Shown here: in pieces, positions 15,348-22,966 of the stretch
Layout of the letters: every line of letters begins with the position of its first letter
How positions within the stretch are numbered: position 1 is the first letter of the stretch
Source: Gammaproteobacteria bacterium
GTDB lineage: Bacteria > Pseudomonadota > Gammaproteobacteria > JAABTG01
Length of the DNA stretch: 25,537 bases
Direction: 5' to 3'
NCBI GenBank assembly: GCA_030066245.1
Contig: JASJBY010000013.1
Span: forward strand, 1 to 25,537
Made by a program: the position numbers and the translations under genes
Notes under the pieces: model-generated
Seen by the model: only the letters and a program-made list of their open reading frames with translations
What the model was told of the DNA's origin: nothing
Database searches by the model: none

Positions 15348-17363
15348 ATGGCTGAGCCGCTGCTTCGGATTGAAGATCTCCGCACCTGGCTGGATGTGCC
15401 GGCTGGCGCCGTGAGAGCGGTGGACGGCATCGATTTGCAGCTCGAGCGTGGCCAGACATTCGCGCTTCTGGGCGAGTCAGGCTGTGGCAAATCAATGACG
15501 GCCCTGTCCGTCATGCGCCTGTTGCCGGCCGCCGGGCGTATCGTCTCCGGTTCCGTGCGTCTCGACGGGCAGGACTTGCTCGGGCTGGTGGAAATGGCCA
15601 TGCGACGGGTCAGGGGCGGTCGCTTGGCCATGATCTTTCAGGAGCCTCAGTCCTGCCTGAATCCCGTGCTGTCGGTGGGCGACCAGATCAGCGAGAGCCT
15701 GCGCAGCCATCAGGGGCTGAAGGGCTCCCGCGCGCGTGCCCGCTGCCTGGAGCTTCTGGATGCCGTCGGCATCCCGGATCCGGTACGAAGACTCGGTGAG
15801 TATCCTCACCAGCTCTCGGGCGGCATGAAGCAAAGGGTGATGATCGCCATCGCGTTGGCCGGGGAGCCCGACCTGCTCATTGCGGATGAGCCGACCACGG
15901 CGCTCGATGTCACCATCCAGGCCCAGGTGTTGGAGCTGCTGCGCGATCTGCAGCGCAAGACTGGGATGGCCATACTCCTGATTACCCACGACCTGGGCGT
16001 GGTGGCCGAGATGGCAGACCGGGTGGCTGTCATGTATGCCGGGCATGTGGTGGAGCAAGCTACCTGCCGGCAGTTCTTTCAGGCTCCAAAGCACCCCTAC
16101 GCCGAGAAGCTGTTCGCTTCCCTGCCCAGCGTGAACAAGCGAGAACACCACCTGGAGATCATCCACGGCTCGGTGCCTTCTCTGGTGCAGGTTTTCCAGG
16201 GATGCCGTTTCCAGCCTCGGTGCGACCGCGCCTGGGAGAGCTGCAAAACCCGGGAGCCCCGCTGGAGTGACGCAGGCAACGGCCACAGCGTGCGTTGCCA
16301 CCTCTACGGCCCCCTCGCCGCCAGTGGGCCTCTGCCGACGGTTGACCGCAAGGTCAAGCCACCGCCGGGAGCTTCACGGCTGTCGCAGCCCGGAACGCCT
16401 TTGATGCGGATTCGTGATCTCAAGGTCCACTTTCCGATCAGGAAGGGTGTACTCAAGCGTCTAGTGGGCTCCGTCCGGGCAGTGGACGGCCTGTCTCTGG
16501 ACATTCACTCGGGACATACACTGGCTTTGGTGGGGGAGTCGGGCTGTGGCAAGACGACAGCGGGCAAGGGCCTGCTCCAGCTTATTCGTCCGAGCGGGGG
16601 TTCAGTACGCTTCGAGTCAGACGAGTTGACGGCCCTGCGGGGACAAGCCTTGCGGCGTCGTCGCCGAGACATGCAGATCATCTTTCAGGATCCTTACGCG
16701 TCCATGAATCCACGCATGATGATCGGCGAGATTATCGAGGAGGGCATGCTCGCCCAGGGGATTGGAGGCGGTCGCGAGCAGCGGCAGAGCGAGGTGGACG
16801 AGTTGCTGAACCGCGTGGGCCTCTCTCCGGATGCCAAAGAGCGCTATCCGCACGAGTTTTCCGGCGGGCAGCGTCAGCGGATCTGTATCGCGCGGGCGCT
16901 GGCCGTGCGGCCCAGGCTCGTAGTCTGCGATGAACCCACCAGTGCGTTAGACGTATCGGTGCAGGCCCAGATCCTCAATCTCCTGCGGGAACTTCAGTCA
17001 CGTATGGGACTGGCTTATCTGTTCATCACTCACAACCTTTCCGTCGTGGAATACCTGGCCCATGACGTGGCGGTGATGTACCTGGGCAGGCTCGTCGAGC
17101 AGGGGACAGTGGAAGAGGTATTGAACAGGCCCAAGCACCCTTACACCCAGGCGCTGCTCTCGGCGGTGCCGGTGGTGGAGCCCAAGAGCCGTCGCGAGGT
17201 GATCCGACTTGAGGGCGACCTGCCGTCCCCGGCAAGTCCGCCGAAAGGTTGTCATTTTCATCCCCGCTGCCCTGAGGCCAAGCCAATCTGCGGCGAGCAA
17301 TACCCGGAAGAGGTCGGCTTCAGTGATTCCCATCGGGTCCGGTGCTGGCTGTATGGGAGTTAA
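15348..17363 (+). CDS. Fused double-ATPase subunit of peptide ABC transporter (YejF type)
   Basis: This is a cytoplasmic ATPase with two nucleotide-binding domains in one 671-residue chain, energising the peptide importer. Domain 1: Walker A GESGCGKS (42-49), signature LSGGM (156-160), Walker B LLIADE (176-181), switch His214. Domain 2: Walker A GESGCGKT (396-403), signature FSGGQ (504-508), Walker B LVVCDE (524-529), His562. Each is followed by an oligopeptide-transporter C-terminal region with four cysteines (286, 292, 299, 317 and 635, 641, 648, 666), the spacing associated with iron-sulfur binding in Dpp/Opp ATPases. Start: ATG 15348 (MAEPLLRIEDL) fits the family. The frame is open upstream to 15177 inside permease 2, but those codons give no family sequence. 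All catalytic residues are intact. Confidence 0.95.
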   Translation: MAEPLLRIEDLRTWLDVPAGAVRAVDGIDLQLERGQTFALLGESGCGKSMTALSVMRLLPAAGRIVSGSVRLDGQDLLGLVEMAMRRVRGGRLAMIFQEPQSCLNPVLSVGDQISESLRSHQGLKGSRARARCLELLDAVGIPDPVRRLGEYPHQLSGGMKQRVMIAIALAGEPDLLIADEPTTALDVTIQAQVLELLRDLQRKTGMAILLITHDLGVVAEMADRVAVMYAGHVVEQATCRQFFQAPKHPYAEKLFASLPSVNKREHHLEIIHGSVPSLVQVFQGCRFQPRCDRAWESCKTREPRWSDAGNGHSVRCHLYGPLAASGPLPTVDRKVKPPPGASRLSQPGTPLMRIRDLKVHFPIRKGVLKRLVGSVRAVDGLSLDIHSGHTLALVGESGCGKTTAGKGLLQLIRPSGGSVRFESDELTALRGQALRRRRRDMQIIFQDPYASMNPRMMIGEIIEEGMLAQGIGGGREQRQSEVDELLNRVGLSPDAKERYPHEFSGGQRQRICIARALAVRPRLVVCDEPTSALDVSVQAQILNLLRELQSRMGLAYLFITHNLSVVEYLAHDVAVMYLGRLVEQGTVEEVLNRPKHPYTQALLSAVPVVEPKSRREVIRLEGDLPSPASPPKGCHFHPRCPEAKPICGEQYPEEVGFSDSHRVRCWLYGS

Positions 17364-17513
17364 TGCGCAACGCGGCGCGCGCAAAAGCATGCAGCCGAAT
17401 CCCTAAAATTGGATTGGGCCCGTGCGAGCAGCAGGGAGGTAACGGGGGAGGTCAGCTATTGGCTGGCAGGCGGCGCACTCGAGGGGTGGCAACCGTGGTC
17501 CTGCTATTCGGGA

Positions 17514-17732
17514 TCAGCAGCCGTCCTTCTGCTTGACCCATTTACCGAAGCTGCATTCGTAGGCAATACCCTCGGCACAGACCATGGCGCCGTCGGGGAA
17601 TTCCTGTCCGTTCCATTGGCAGGCCTTGGCAGCACCATTTAGAAGGACAGTCGATTCTTCGTCAATGGGTCCGGTGGTGGGCGAATTCTGTTTGTTCGGA
17701 TCCATCCGATCCACGCGCGTGAACTGTGTCAT
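17514..17732 (-). CDS. Small four-cysteine protein (DUF1496-like)
   Basis: A 72-residue protein whose C-terminal half carries four cysteines in the pattern C-x13-C-x7-C-x10-C, with NGQEFPDGAMVC and ECSFGKWV. This resembles small DUF1496-type proteins, though I could not confirm the family. The N-terminal half is polar and probably disordered. No signal peptide or membrane helix is seen, which is odd for a cysteine pattern suggesting disulfides or metal binding. GAGGAT lies about 7 nt before the ATG on the minus strand, a good Shine-Dalgarno supporting a real gene. It is transcribed away from sixA. Its function is unknown. The 150 bp between it and the ATPase stop holds nothing I recognise. 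Confidence 0.72.
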   Translation of the reverse strand: MTQFTRVDRMDPNKQNSPTTGPIDEESTVLLNGAAKACQWNGQEFPDGAMVCAEGIAYECSFGKWVKQKDGC

Positions 17733-18026
17733 GCCTTATCCTCGCAACTATTCTTGCGTTCTCTCGAGAGGGTACTGATGTTATTGTTTTGACGTAGCGA
17801 CACGCTTGGCCGACGTCTGTGCATAGTATAGACGGGAGGCGTTCGAAGGGCACACGCTTTCACGGAAAATCATCGCAGGCGCGGCAGCGACGTGGCGTCC
17901 GGCGGGTCCAACGCCGGCATGCATTTAAGTAAACGTCGTAGACATCGGGCGCTGGCAGGGCCAGCAGCGAGCGAGGAATGCGGCTCGGGTATCACATCCG
18001 ACTGAGATGGCCGACGGAGGAGCACA
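17733..18026. other. Divergent intergenic region, small protein / sixA
   Basis: This 294-bp region separates two divergent genes and should hold both promoters. Visible are a perfect palindrome CTCTCGAGAG (17761-17770), a minus-strand TATACT (-10-like) near 17826-17831 and a plus-strand TATAGA on nearly the same bases, but no good paired -35 on either strand. The sixA Shine-Dalgarno GGAGG is at its right end. Confidence 0.4.
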
Positions 18027-18497
18027 ATGAAGGTTTATCTGACTCAGCATGGTGAAGCGTTGGCCAAGGAGTTCGATCCGGAGCGGCCTTTGAGCGACAC
18101 GGGAAGGGGGGATGTTGCCACTCTCGCGCAGCACCTGAGGGCTTCTGGCGTCACCGTTGCCCGGGTGTGGCACAGCGGTAAGACACGGGCGCGGCAGACA
18201 GCCGAGGTGCTGGCCGCAAGCATCGGTACGGCTGCCGTGGTCGAAGCCATGGAAGGGCTGGGCCCGAAGGACTCCGGGGATGAGCTGTTGCGTTCACTCG
18301 AGTCCATGACGGACGACGTGCTCGTCGCGGGGCACCAGCCGTTCATGGGCCGCTGTGTGACTCGGCTGCTTACCGGCCGGGAGGAACGCCCGCTGGTTGA
18401 GTTTCGACCGGGAAGCGTTGCCTGCCTGGAGCGCGATCAGGGTGGCGGCTGGACCTTGCAGTGGATGCTAAGGCCGGAGTTGCTGCAGAAGCAGTGA
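18027..18497 (+). CDS. sixA: SixA-like phosphohistidine phosphatase
   Basis: A histidine-phosphatase (phosphoglycerate mutase-like) superfamily member of 156 residues. E. coli SixA removes phosphate from histidine on phosphotransfer proteins, including ArcB and the nitrogen PTS. Here the N-terminal motif is YLTQHGEAL, with catalytic His8. The usual Arg-His-Gly is Gln-His-Gly, a variant I recall in several SixA relatives. Other family features are present: PLSDTGR (25-31), the core HSGKTRARQTAEVL (49-62) and the second catalytic His in VLVAGHQPFMG. GGAGG lies about 8 nt before the ATG, a strong Shine-Dalgarno. It converges on the CpdA-like gene with only 31 bp between stops. Its substrate here is unknown; nearby signalling genes suggest a phosphorelay or PTS target, but that is inference. 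Confidence 0.88.
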   Translation: MKVYLTQHGEALAKEFDPERPLSDTGRGDVATLAQHLRASGVTVARVWHSGKTRARQTAEVLAASIGTAAVVEAMEGLGPKDSGDELLRSLESMTDDVLVAGHQPFMGRCVTRLLTGREERPLVEFRPGSVACLERDQGGGWTLQWMLRPELLQKQ

Positions 18498-18528
18498 CCG
18501 GGTGCAGCGGGTGGAGGGGCCCGGGGCT

Positions 18529-19323
18529 TCACGCGTGGTCGTCAGGCAAGGGACAGTGAACGATGCCTGTCTCGATGGCGCCGTCGGCGGCCAGCTCCAG
18601 CCAACGGTACGCCGGCGGGATATCGTCCAGACGGAAATCGTCGCATCGTGGGGCGAACTGCACACAGGTAGACGGACTTCCGAGCAGCCGCACGCCGTGT
18701 GCTTCGCCGGTATAGTCCTGGTGAATGTGCCCCCAGAGGATTCCCCTTACCTCAGGGCGGCGCTCAAGAACCTGCCAGAGTTCGGCAGCGTCCTGTAGGC
18801 CGATGCGATCTATCCAGGGGCTGCCCACGGGCACTGGCTGATGATGCAGGCACAGCAGGACATGGCGATTCTGGCAATCGTCGAGCAGCGCCCGGAGCTG
18901 TTCCAGCTGCTTCCCGCCGAGCGCTCCGGCGTCGCTGCCCGGCAGATGGGAGTTCAGAAATACCAGTAACCACGCCCCGATGGTCAGGGTCTCCCGATAG
19001 TCGACCGGCAGGCCCTGGAAGATGCTGGCCATGGTCGCCGGGGCGTCGTGGTTGCCTGCAAGTGCATAAGCGGGCACGCCACGCTCACCCATGTATCCCG
19101 CCAGCCTGCGATATCCATGGCTGGAACCGTCATGCACCAGGTCGCCCGTCAGCAGAATCAGATCAGGTGCCGGGGCTGCCTCGCGCGCTTTGGCCAACAC
19201 TTGGCGGAGTGAGCGTTCCGTGTCGAGCCCGTACAGTTCTTTGCCGGAATCGGCGTGCAGGTGAGTGTCGGTGAACTGCTGGATTCGAATCCGGCCGGTC
19301 CGATTCGACCGTAGGGCTCGCAT
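18529..19323 (-). CDS. cpdA: CpdA-like 3',5'-cyclic nucleotide phosphodiesterase
   Basis: A class III (calcineurin-like, two-metal) phosphodiesterase closest in layout to E. coli CpdA, which hydrolyses cAMP to AMP. Metal-binding motifs are all present: DTHLH, GDLVHD, GNHD, CLHHQP and GHIHQDY. From ATG 19323 it has 264 residues (E. coli 275). A GTG at 19338 would add five; AGGTGG on the minus strand overlaps that GTG and is about 11 nt from the ATG, so the start is uncertain. It lies 88-103 bp downstream of the cNMP-domain kinase on the same strand and is probably its operon partner, able to remove the kinase's presumed signal. A hairpin/palindrome sits in the gap. Other calcineurin-like activities cannot be excluded from motifs alone. 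Confidence 0.88.
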   Translation of the reverse strand: MRALRSNRTGRIRIQQFTDTHLHADSGKELYGLDTERSLRQVLAKAREAAPAPDLILLTGDLVHDGSSHGYRRLAGYMGERGVPAYALAGNHDAPATMASIFQGLPVDYRETLTIGAWLLVFLNSHLPGSDAGALGGKQLEQLRALLDDCQNRHVLLCLHHQPVPVGSPWIDRIGLQDAAELWQVLERRPEVRGILWGHIHQDYTGEAHGVRLLGSPSTCVQFAPRCDDFRLDDIPPAYRWLELAADGAIETGIVHCPLPDDHA

Positions 19324-19348
19324 AGCTGGATAAGCCACCTGCCACAGA

Positions 19349-19365
19349 GATAACCCGAGGTTATC
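19349..19365 (-). promoter_or_regulatory. Perfect 7-bp inverted repeat between kinase and cpdA genes
   Basis: GATAACC-CGA-GGTTATC (plus-strand reading) is a perfect 7-bp inverted repeat with a 3-nt centre, 26-42 nt upstream of the cpdA ATG. It could be an operator or a small RNA hairpin adjusting cpdA expression relative to the kinase. There is no T-tract, so it is not a normal terminator. Confidence 0.4.
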
Positions 19366-19426
19366 AGATGGCCGTAGGCGTGACCAGCCCGATCCCTGCT
19401 ACGGATCCGCCGTGGAAGAGTGGGGC

Positions 19427-20737
19427 TTACTGGTCGACGAGGGCCTGATTGGTCACCGCCAGGCGCTCGATGAGGGTACGCAGAAAGATCTTCAGAAATT
19501 TGAGCTGGCAGTTAACCGAGGTTCGATCGATCAGCGTCGAGTTGACCTTGATCACATCCACGTCGTTGACGCAAACAATCGATGCGGTTCGTTTCTCTTT
19601 GGTCAGCGGACCCATCTCGCCGAAGCAGTCGCCCATGGTCAAGGATCCAAGAACCCGGTCGTGTTTGGTGACGGTAACGCTGCCGCTGACAATAATATAG
19701 AAGGCTTGGTCGGAGGCGCCTTCAGAGACAACCAGGTCGCCGGGAAAAAAGCGCTCCCAGGTCGCCGCTCGTATGACCTCCCAGATTTCGGTATCAGAAA
19801 ACTGCTTGAAGAAGCTCAGGCTCTTTATGGCGGTGAACTTTTCTTCGTTGTCGATCTCACTGTCGATGCGTTCCAGATCGTCAAAGCTCCGCGCCAGGTC
19901 CACGGCCAGCTCGGCGCCGCTCTTATAACGCTTGCTCAGATCCTTCTGCAGACAGGTCATGATGATGTCGCGGAGCCGGCGCGGCACGTCGGCGCGGTGG
20001 TGCTCGATGGGCGTCGGGGCCTCGTTGATGATTTTGTGCATCAGCCGGCTGAAACCCTGAGCTTCGAAGGGCAGTCTGCCCGTGACCAGCTCATAGAAAA
20101 CAATGCCGAGGGAGAAAATGTCCGTTTGGTTGTTGACTTCCTCCTCCTGGGCCTGTTCCGGGGACATGTAGCGCGGCGAGCCAATCATGCCCATGACCTG
20201 GGTCGTATCCGAATGCGTTCGCTTGGCGATGCCGAAATCACCGATTTTGATATCGTCATCGTCCGTGAACATGATGTTAGTCGGCTTGATGTCGCGGTGG
20301 ATGACGCCCATCCGATGCGCGTAGTCGATTGCCTTGGCACATTTGAAGATGACTTCCACGGCGCGCTTGAGCGGCAGCAGTGTGTCGACACTGCAGTGTT
20401 CTTTGAGGGTGCGGGCGTCTTGAACGTACTCCATCACGATGTATGGGAGCTCTCCTTCCACGCCGGCGTCGTAGACCGAGAGAACGTTCGTGTGGTCGAG
20501 CAGGCCCGCCATATGGGCTTCGTTGAAGAACATACGCCGGTAGAGCTGAACCGTATGCTCGTCCTCCTGGTCGATGACATGGACCTTAATTGCCACCTTG
20601 CGGTCGGCGAAAGGGTCGTATCCCAGGTAGACCACGCCCATGGCCCCACGACCCAAAATGTCCATGACCTCGTACTTGCCCAGCTTGCTGGGCATTTCGG
20701 CCATGAGACGATTCTTAAGCTCCGGTGAAATGCTCAT
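19427..20737 (-). CDS. Ser/Thr protein kinase with C-terminal cyclic-nucleotide-binding domain
   Basis: A soluble 436-residue Hanks-type kinase (about 22-290) fused to a cyclic-nucleotide-binding domain (about 308-405). Kinase residues: glycine loop GRGAMG (29-34), Lys51 in VAIK, alpha-C Glu73, HRDIKPTN with catalytic Asp149, DFG (167-169), MSPEQ (191-195). It is an RD-type, apparently active kinase. The cNMP domain has FFPGD, GSVTV and a phosphate-binding cassette FGEMGPLTKEKRTAS with Gly373-Glu374 and Arg383, the residues that contact the ribose and cyclic phosphate in CRP and PKA. No membrane helix is seen. ATG 20737 has no clear Shine-Dalgarno. A promoter-like TTGAGG-N17-TATACG (20770 to 20742) lies only 4 nt before it, so translation may start at ATG 20704 or the mRNA may be leaderless. 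It lies upstream of cpdA on the same strand. Confidence 0.9.
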   Translation of the reverse strand: MSISPELKNRLMAEMPSKLGKYEVMDILGRGAMGVVYLGYDPFADRKVAIKVHVIDQEDEHTVQLYRRMFFNEAHMAGLLDHTNVLSVYDAGVEGELPYIVMEYVQDARTLKEHCSVDTLLPLKRAVEVIFKCAKAIDYAHRMGVIHRDIKPTNIMFTDDDDIKIGDFGIAKRTHSDTTQVMGMIGSPRYMSPEQAQEEEVNNQTDIFSLGIVFYELVTGRLPFEAQGFSRLMHKIINEAPTPIEHHRADVPRRLRDIIMTCLQKDLSKRYKSGAELAVDLARSFDDLERIDSEIDNEEKFTAIKSLSFFKQFSDTEIWEVIRAATWERFFPGDLVVSEGASDQAFYIIVSGSVTVTKHDRVLGSLTMGDCFGEMGPLTKEKRTASIVCVNDVDVIKVNSTLIDRTSVNCQLKFLKIFLRTLIERLAVTNQALVDQ

Positions 20738-21177
20738 TGCGCGTATAGTAAAGTCGGCTGATGTCCTCAATGCTGCCAGGCCCGGCATCCAATGCTAACC
20801 GTCATCATAGTCCATGGATTGTTTGCAACCATCCCTCGGTACACCACAATGGGCGTTGTGTCACACAATCCCCCAAGAGCCGCTCGCGGGCGCAGTTTCA
20901 GCTGCGCGACAGCAAGTCTTCCGCTGCAAACGGAGGCGGCTTCAGCCGGTGCCGCCTTAACCGAATACCAATGCCGTGAACCGCACCCGGGGCGGGCCGG
21001 AACCGCCGCCACGGCGATAAGCCCGACCGCCCCAACCTCCGCCAAGTCGCAATGCAAGGCGGGAAGCGGCCATCTGCGTTGCTTCGCCCTCTTGACCGCT
21101 TCTGCTGATCTTGTGCTCGCGCGCCTACCAGCCGGCCGGCTTGCTGACACCGTCAACACCAGTGAGACGAACGCTAA
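20738..21177. other. Gene-free stretch upstream of the kinase
   Basis: About 440 bp with no gene I can support on either strand. Long open frames exist both ways (140 codons plus, 171 minus), but they lack a Shine-Dalgarno, recognisable domains and natural composition. Near the kinase is a cluster of short repeats CACAA-N6-TTGTG-N3-CACAA (20845-20868), of which TTGTGT-C-ACACAA (20856-20868) is a perfect palindrome. The stretch may be the remains of an insertion, because the conserved gene block is interrupted here. Confidence 0.5.
20845..20868. promoter_or_regulatory. Possible operator array CACAA/TTGTG upstream of kinase
   Basis: Three alternating half-sites, CACAA (20845-20849), TTGTG (20856-20860) and CACAA (20864-20868), lie about 110-130 bp upstream of the kinase start. 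TTGTGTCACACAA is a 13-bp palindrome. The spacing is not that of a CRP site (TGTGA-N6-TCACA), so the binding protein is unknown. Confidence 0.3.
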
Positions 21178-21254
21178 CCCGGATTTCTCACCTGTGTTGA
21201 GTTTACCAACATAGTCTGTGCTCCGAGGTCCGCCTGGTGAGAAATCCGGGCTAG
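21174..21254. repeat. MITE-like inverted-repeat element at mltD stop codon
   Basis: CTAACCCGGATTTCTCACC (21174-21192) is inverted at 21236-21254 with one mismatch (the fourth base). The inner 15 bp, CCCGGATTTCTCACC, are perfect. If those 15 bp are terminal repeats, the element is 21178-21250 (73 bp) and is flanked by CTAA and CTAG, a near-perfect 4-bp target duplication. The right flank supplies the TAG stop of mltD. A transcribed hairpin is the alternative, but no T-tract follows on either strand. Confidence 0.65.
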
Positions 21255-22966
21255 GTGCTCTCCGCCTGACGGGTAATGTCAACGTATACTTTCAGCCTCT
21301 GACCAGGCTGGAGGTACTGCCCCTTCTTCAAACCGTTCCACTTCCGCAGAGAGCCGACGCTGACGTTGAATCGCCGCGAAATGCGCCACAGAGACTCGCC
21401 GTGCTTCACGGTGTAGCGTATGCGTCGCCGGGTCTCCCCGGTGACGGCGGGGCTGCTGGTCTGCGCCGTCAGTACTGTCTTCTTGAGCCCGGGCTTCTGC
21501 CAGATGGCCAGTTTCTGCCCCGGGTGCAAAGTGTCTCTGGGTGCCATGCCGTTCCAGCGAGCCAACTGCTTCGTGCTCACCCGGTAGCGGCGAGCAATGT
21601 GCCAAAGCGAGTCCCCTGGACGCACCACGTAGGTTGTTCGGGAGCCCCGCCGTCGCTGAGCCTGTACGGCTCGGAGCCGGGAATCGGCGCTCAGGCTGTA
21701 CTCCTTGATGGACTTGGTGGCCACCGGGACAATAAGGCTGTGGCCTGCGCGGATGCGGCTTCCCCTGATACCGTTTATCTGCTTGAGAACATCGACGGTG
21801 GTATGGTAGCGGAGCGCGATTCGGCTCAGCGTCTCTCCGGAACGGATGCGGTGGCGCTCCCACTGGATCCGCTTCTCCGGAGGCAACGATTCAAGCCCCT
21901 TGACGAAGGCTTCGTGCTTCTCGAGCGGCAGCAGCAGCGTGTGGGGCCCGGCGGGATCGGTGGCCCACCGGTTAAACCCTGGATTCAGTCGGTAGAGCTC
22001 CGCCAGGGACACGCCTGCCAAATCCGCTGCCAGGGCCATGTCGATTTGGCTGTTGACGTCTACCGGGCCAAGATAAGGTTCGTTGGCCACAGAGGGTAGG
22101 CTCAGCCTGTAGGCCTCGGGCGTGCCGATGGTGTTTGCCACAGCGATCAGCCGCGGTACATAGCTCCGGGTTTCGCGGGGCAGCTTCAGGTGCCAAAAGC
22201 TTGTAGGCTTGCCTGCGCGCCGGTTGCGCCGAATGGCCTTGGCAACATTGCCTTCTCCGCAGTTGTAGGCGGCGATGGCGTGCAGCCAGTCTCCGTTGAA
22301 GCGGTCATGCAGGCTGGCCAGGTATTCCAGAGCGGCGTCCGTCGAGGCTGCGATGTCGCGCCGGCCGTCGTACCACCAGTTCTGTTTCAGGCCGTAATGG
22401 CGCCCTGTGCCAGGCACGAACTGCCAGATGCCGGCCGCCCTCCCGTGGGAGTATGCGAAAGGCTGGTAGGCACTCTCCACGACAGGAAGCAGGGCCAGCT
22501 CCAGCGGCATGTCTCTGGCTTCGATTTTCTCCACTATGTAGTAGAGATAGGGTCTTGCCCGCTCGGTAACCCGGTTCAGATAAGCCTGGTTACCCTTCAG
22601 CCACCTCTCATGAGCTACCACAGCCGAGTGACTGTCACGGGGCAGCGCGTAACCGGCTCGAATACGGTCCCAGAGATCCGAGGGGCCGGTATCCGCGATG
22701 GGCTCAGGGTTGACTTCCGCGCACTCCCCACACGTCGCTTGGCCACGCGCGTCTACAGACGAATCTGCGCCGGCAACCCCCGGCTGCCCGTCGACTGGCG
22801 GAGCTGGATCGGGATCGGTCGCGGCAAGGGCCTTGGCTTCGTCGGTGGCCGAAGCGGCAGGCGATGGATCGGGGTGCGTAGGACGCAGCGCCTGTTGATT
22901 ACAGGCGGTGAGCGTACCGAACAGACTGAGTAGAAGTAGAAGTCGCCGGGTCTTCCGATTTCCCAT
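21251..22966 (-). CDS. mltD: Membrane-bound lytic murein transglycosylase D with three LysM domains
   Basis: MltD cleaves peptidoglycan glycan strands, forming 1,6-anhydro-muropeptides, from the periplasmic side of the outer membrane. The 571-residue protein has a lipoprotein signal with lipobox LTAC (Cys22). A long Pro/Ala/Asp-rich linker (about 25-95, with CGEC at 79-82) follows. The SLT catalytic domain (about 130-260) has Glu164 in LLPVVESAYQPFAYSHGRAAG, plus IWQFVPGTG and AAYNCGEGNV. Three LysM modules lie at about 371-414, 445-489 and 516-561. E. coli MltD has 452 residues, so the linker and third LysM are expansions. On the minus strand AGGA lies about 9 nt before the ATG. A TTGACC-N17-TAGGAT promoter-like pair (23003 to 22975) overlaps that site, so it may be spurious. 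The stop codon lies in an inverted-repeat element. Confidence 0.95.
   Translation of the reverse strand: MGNRKTRRLLLLLSLFGTLTACNQQALRPTHPDPSPAASATDEAKALAATDPDPAPPVDGQPGVAGADSSVDARGQATCGECAEVNPEPIADTGPSDLWDRIRAGYALPRDSHSAVVAHERWLKGNQAYLNRVTERARPYLYYIVEKIEARDMPLELALLPVVESAYQPFAYSHGRAAGIWQFVPGTGRHYGLKQNWWYDGRRDIAASTDAALEYLASLHDRFNGDWLHAIAAYNCGEGNVAKAIRRNRRAGKPTSFWHLKLPRETRSYVPRLIAVANTIGTPEAYRLSLPSVANEPYLGPVDVNSQIDMALAADLAGVSLAELYRLNPGFNRWATDPAGPHTLLLPLEKHEAFVKGLESLPPEKRIQWERHRIRSGETLSRIALRYHTTVDVLKQINGIRGSRIRAGHSLIVPVATKSIKEYSLSADSRLRAVQAQRRRGSRTTYVVRPGDSLWHIARRYRVSTKQLARWNGMAPRDTLHPGQKLAIWQKPGLKKTVLTAQTSSPAVTGETRRRIRYTVKHGESLWRISRRFNVSVGSLRKWNGLKKGQYLQPGQRLKVYVDITRQAEST

Noticed and set aside
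19412..20728. 438-codon open frame on the plus strand antisense to the kinase
   Set aside because: It mirrors the kinase codon pattern, has no family motifs and no Shine-Dalgarno. The kinase on the other strand is unmistakable.
20856..20868. CRP binding site upstream of the kinase
   Set aside because: CRP needs TGTGA-N6-TCACA. Here the half-sites are 3 bp apart and read TTGTG/CACAA.
20767..21282. 171-codon minus-strand frame in the gap downstream of mltD
   Set aside because: It runs through the inverted-repeat element and overlaps the mltD 3' end in another frame. Composition is Ala/Arg/Pro-rich with no motif. I kept the region as unassigned.
21218..22099. 293-codon plus-strand frame antisense to mltD
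   Set aside because: It lies over the LysM-coding region of mltD and has no start signal or homology that I recognise.
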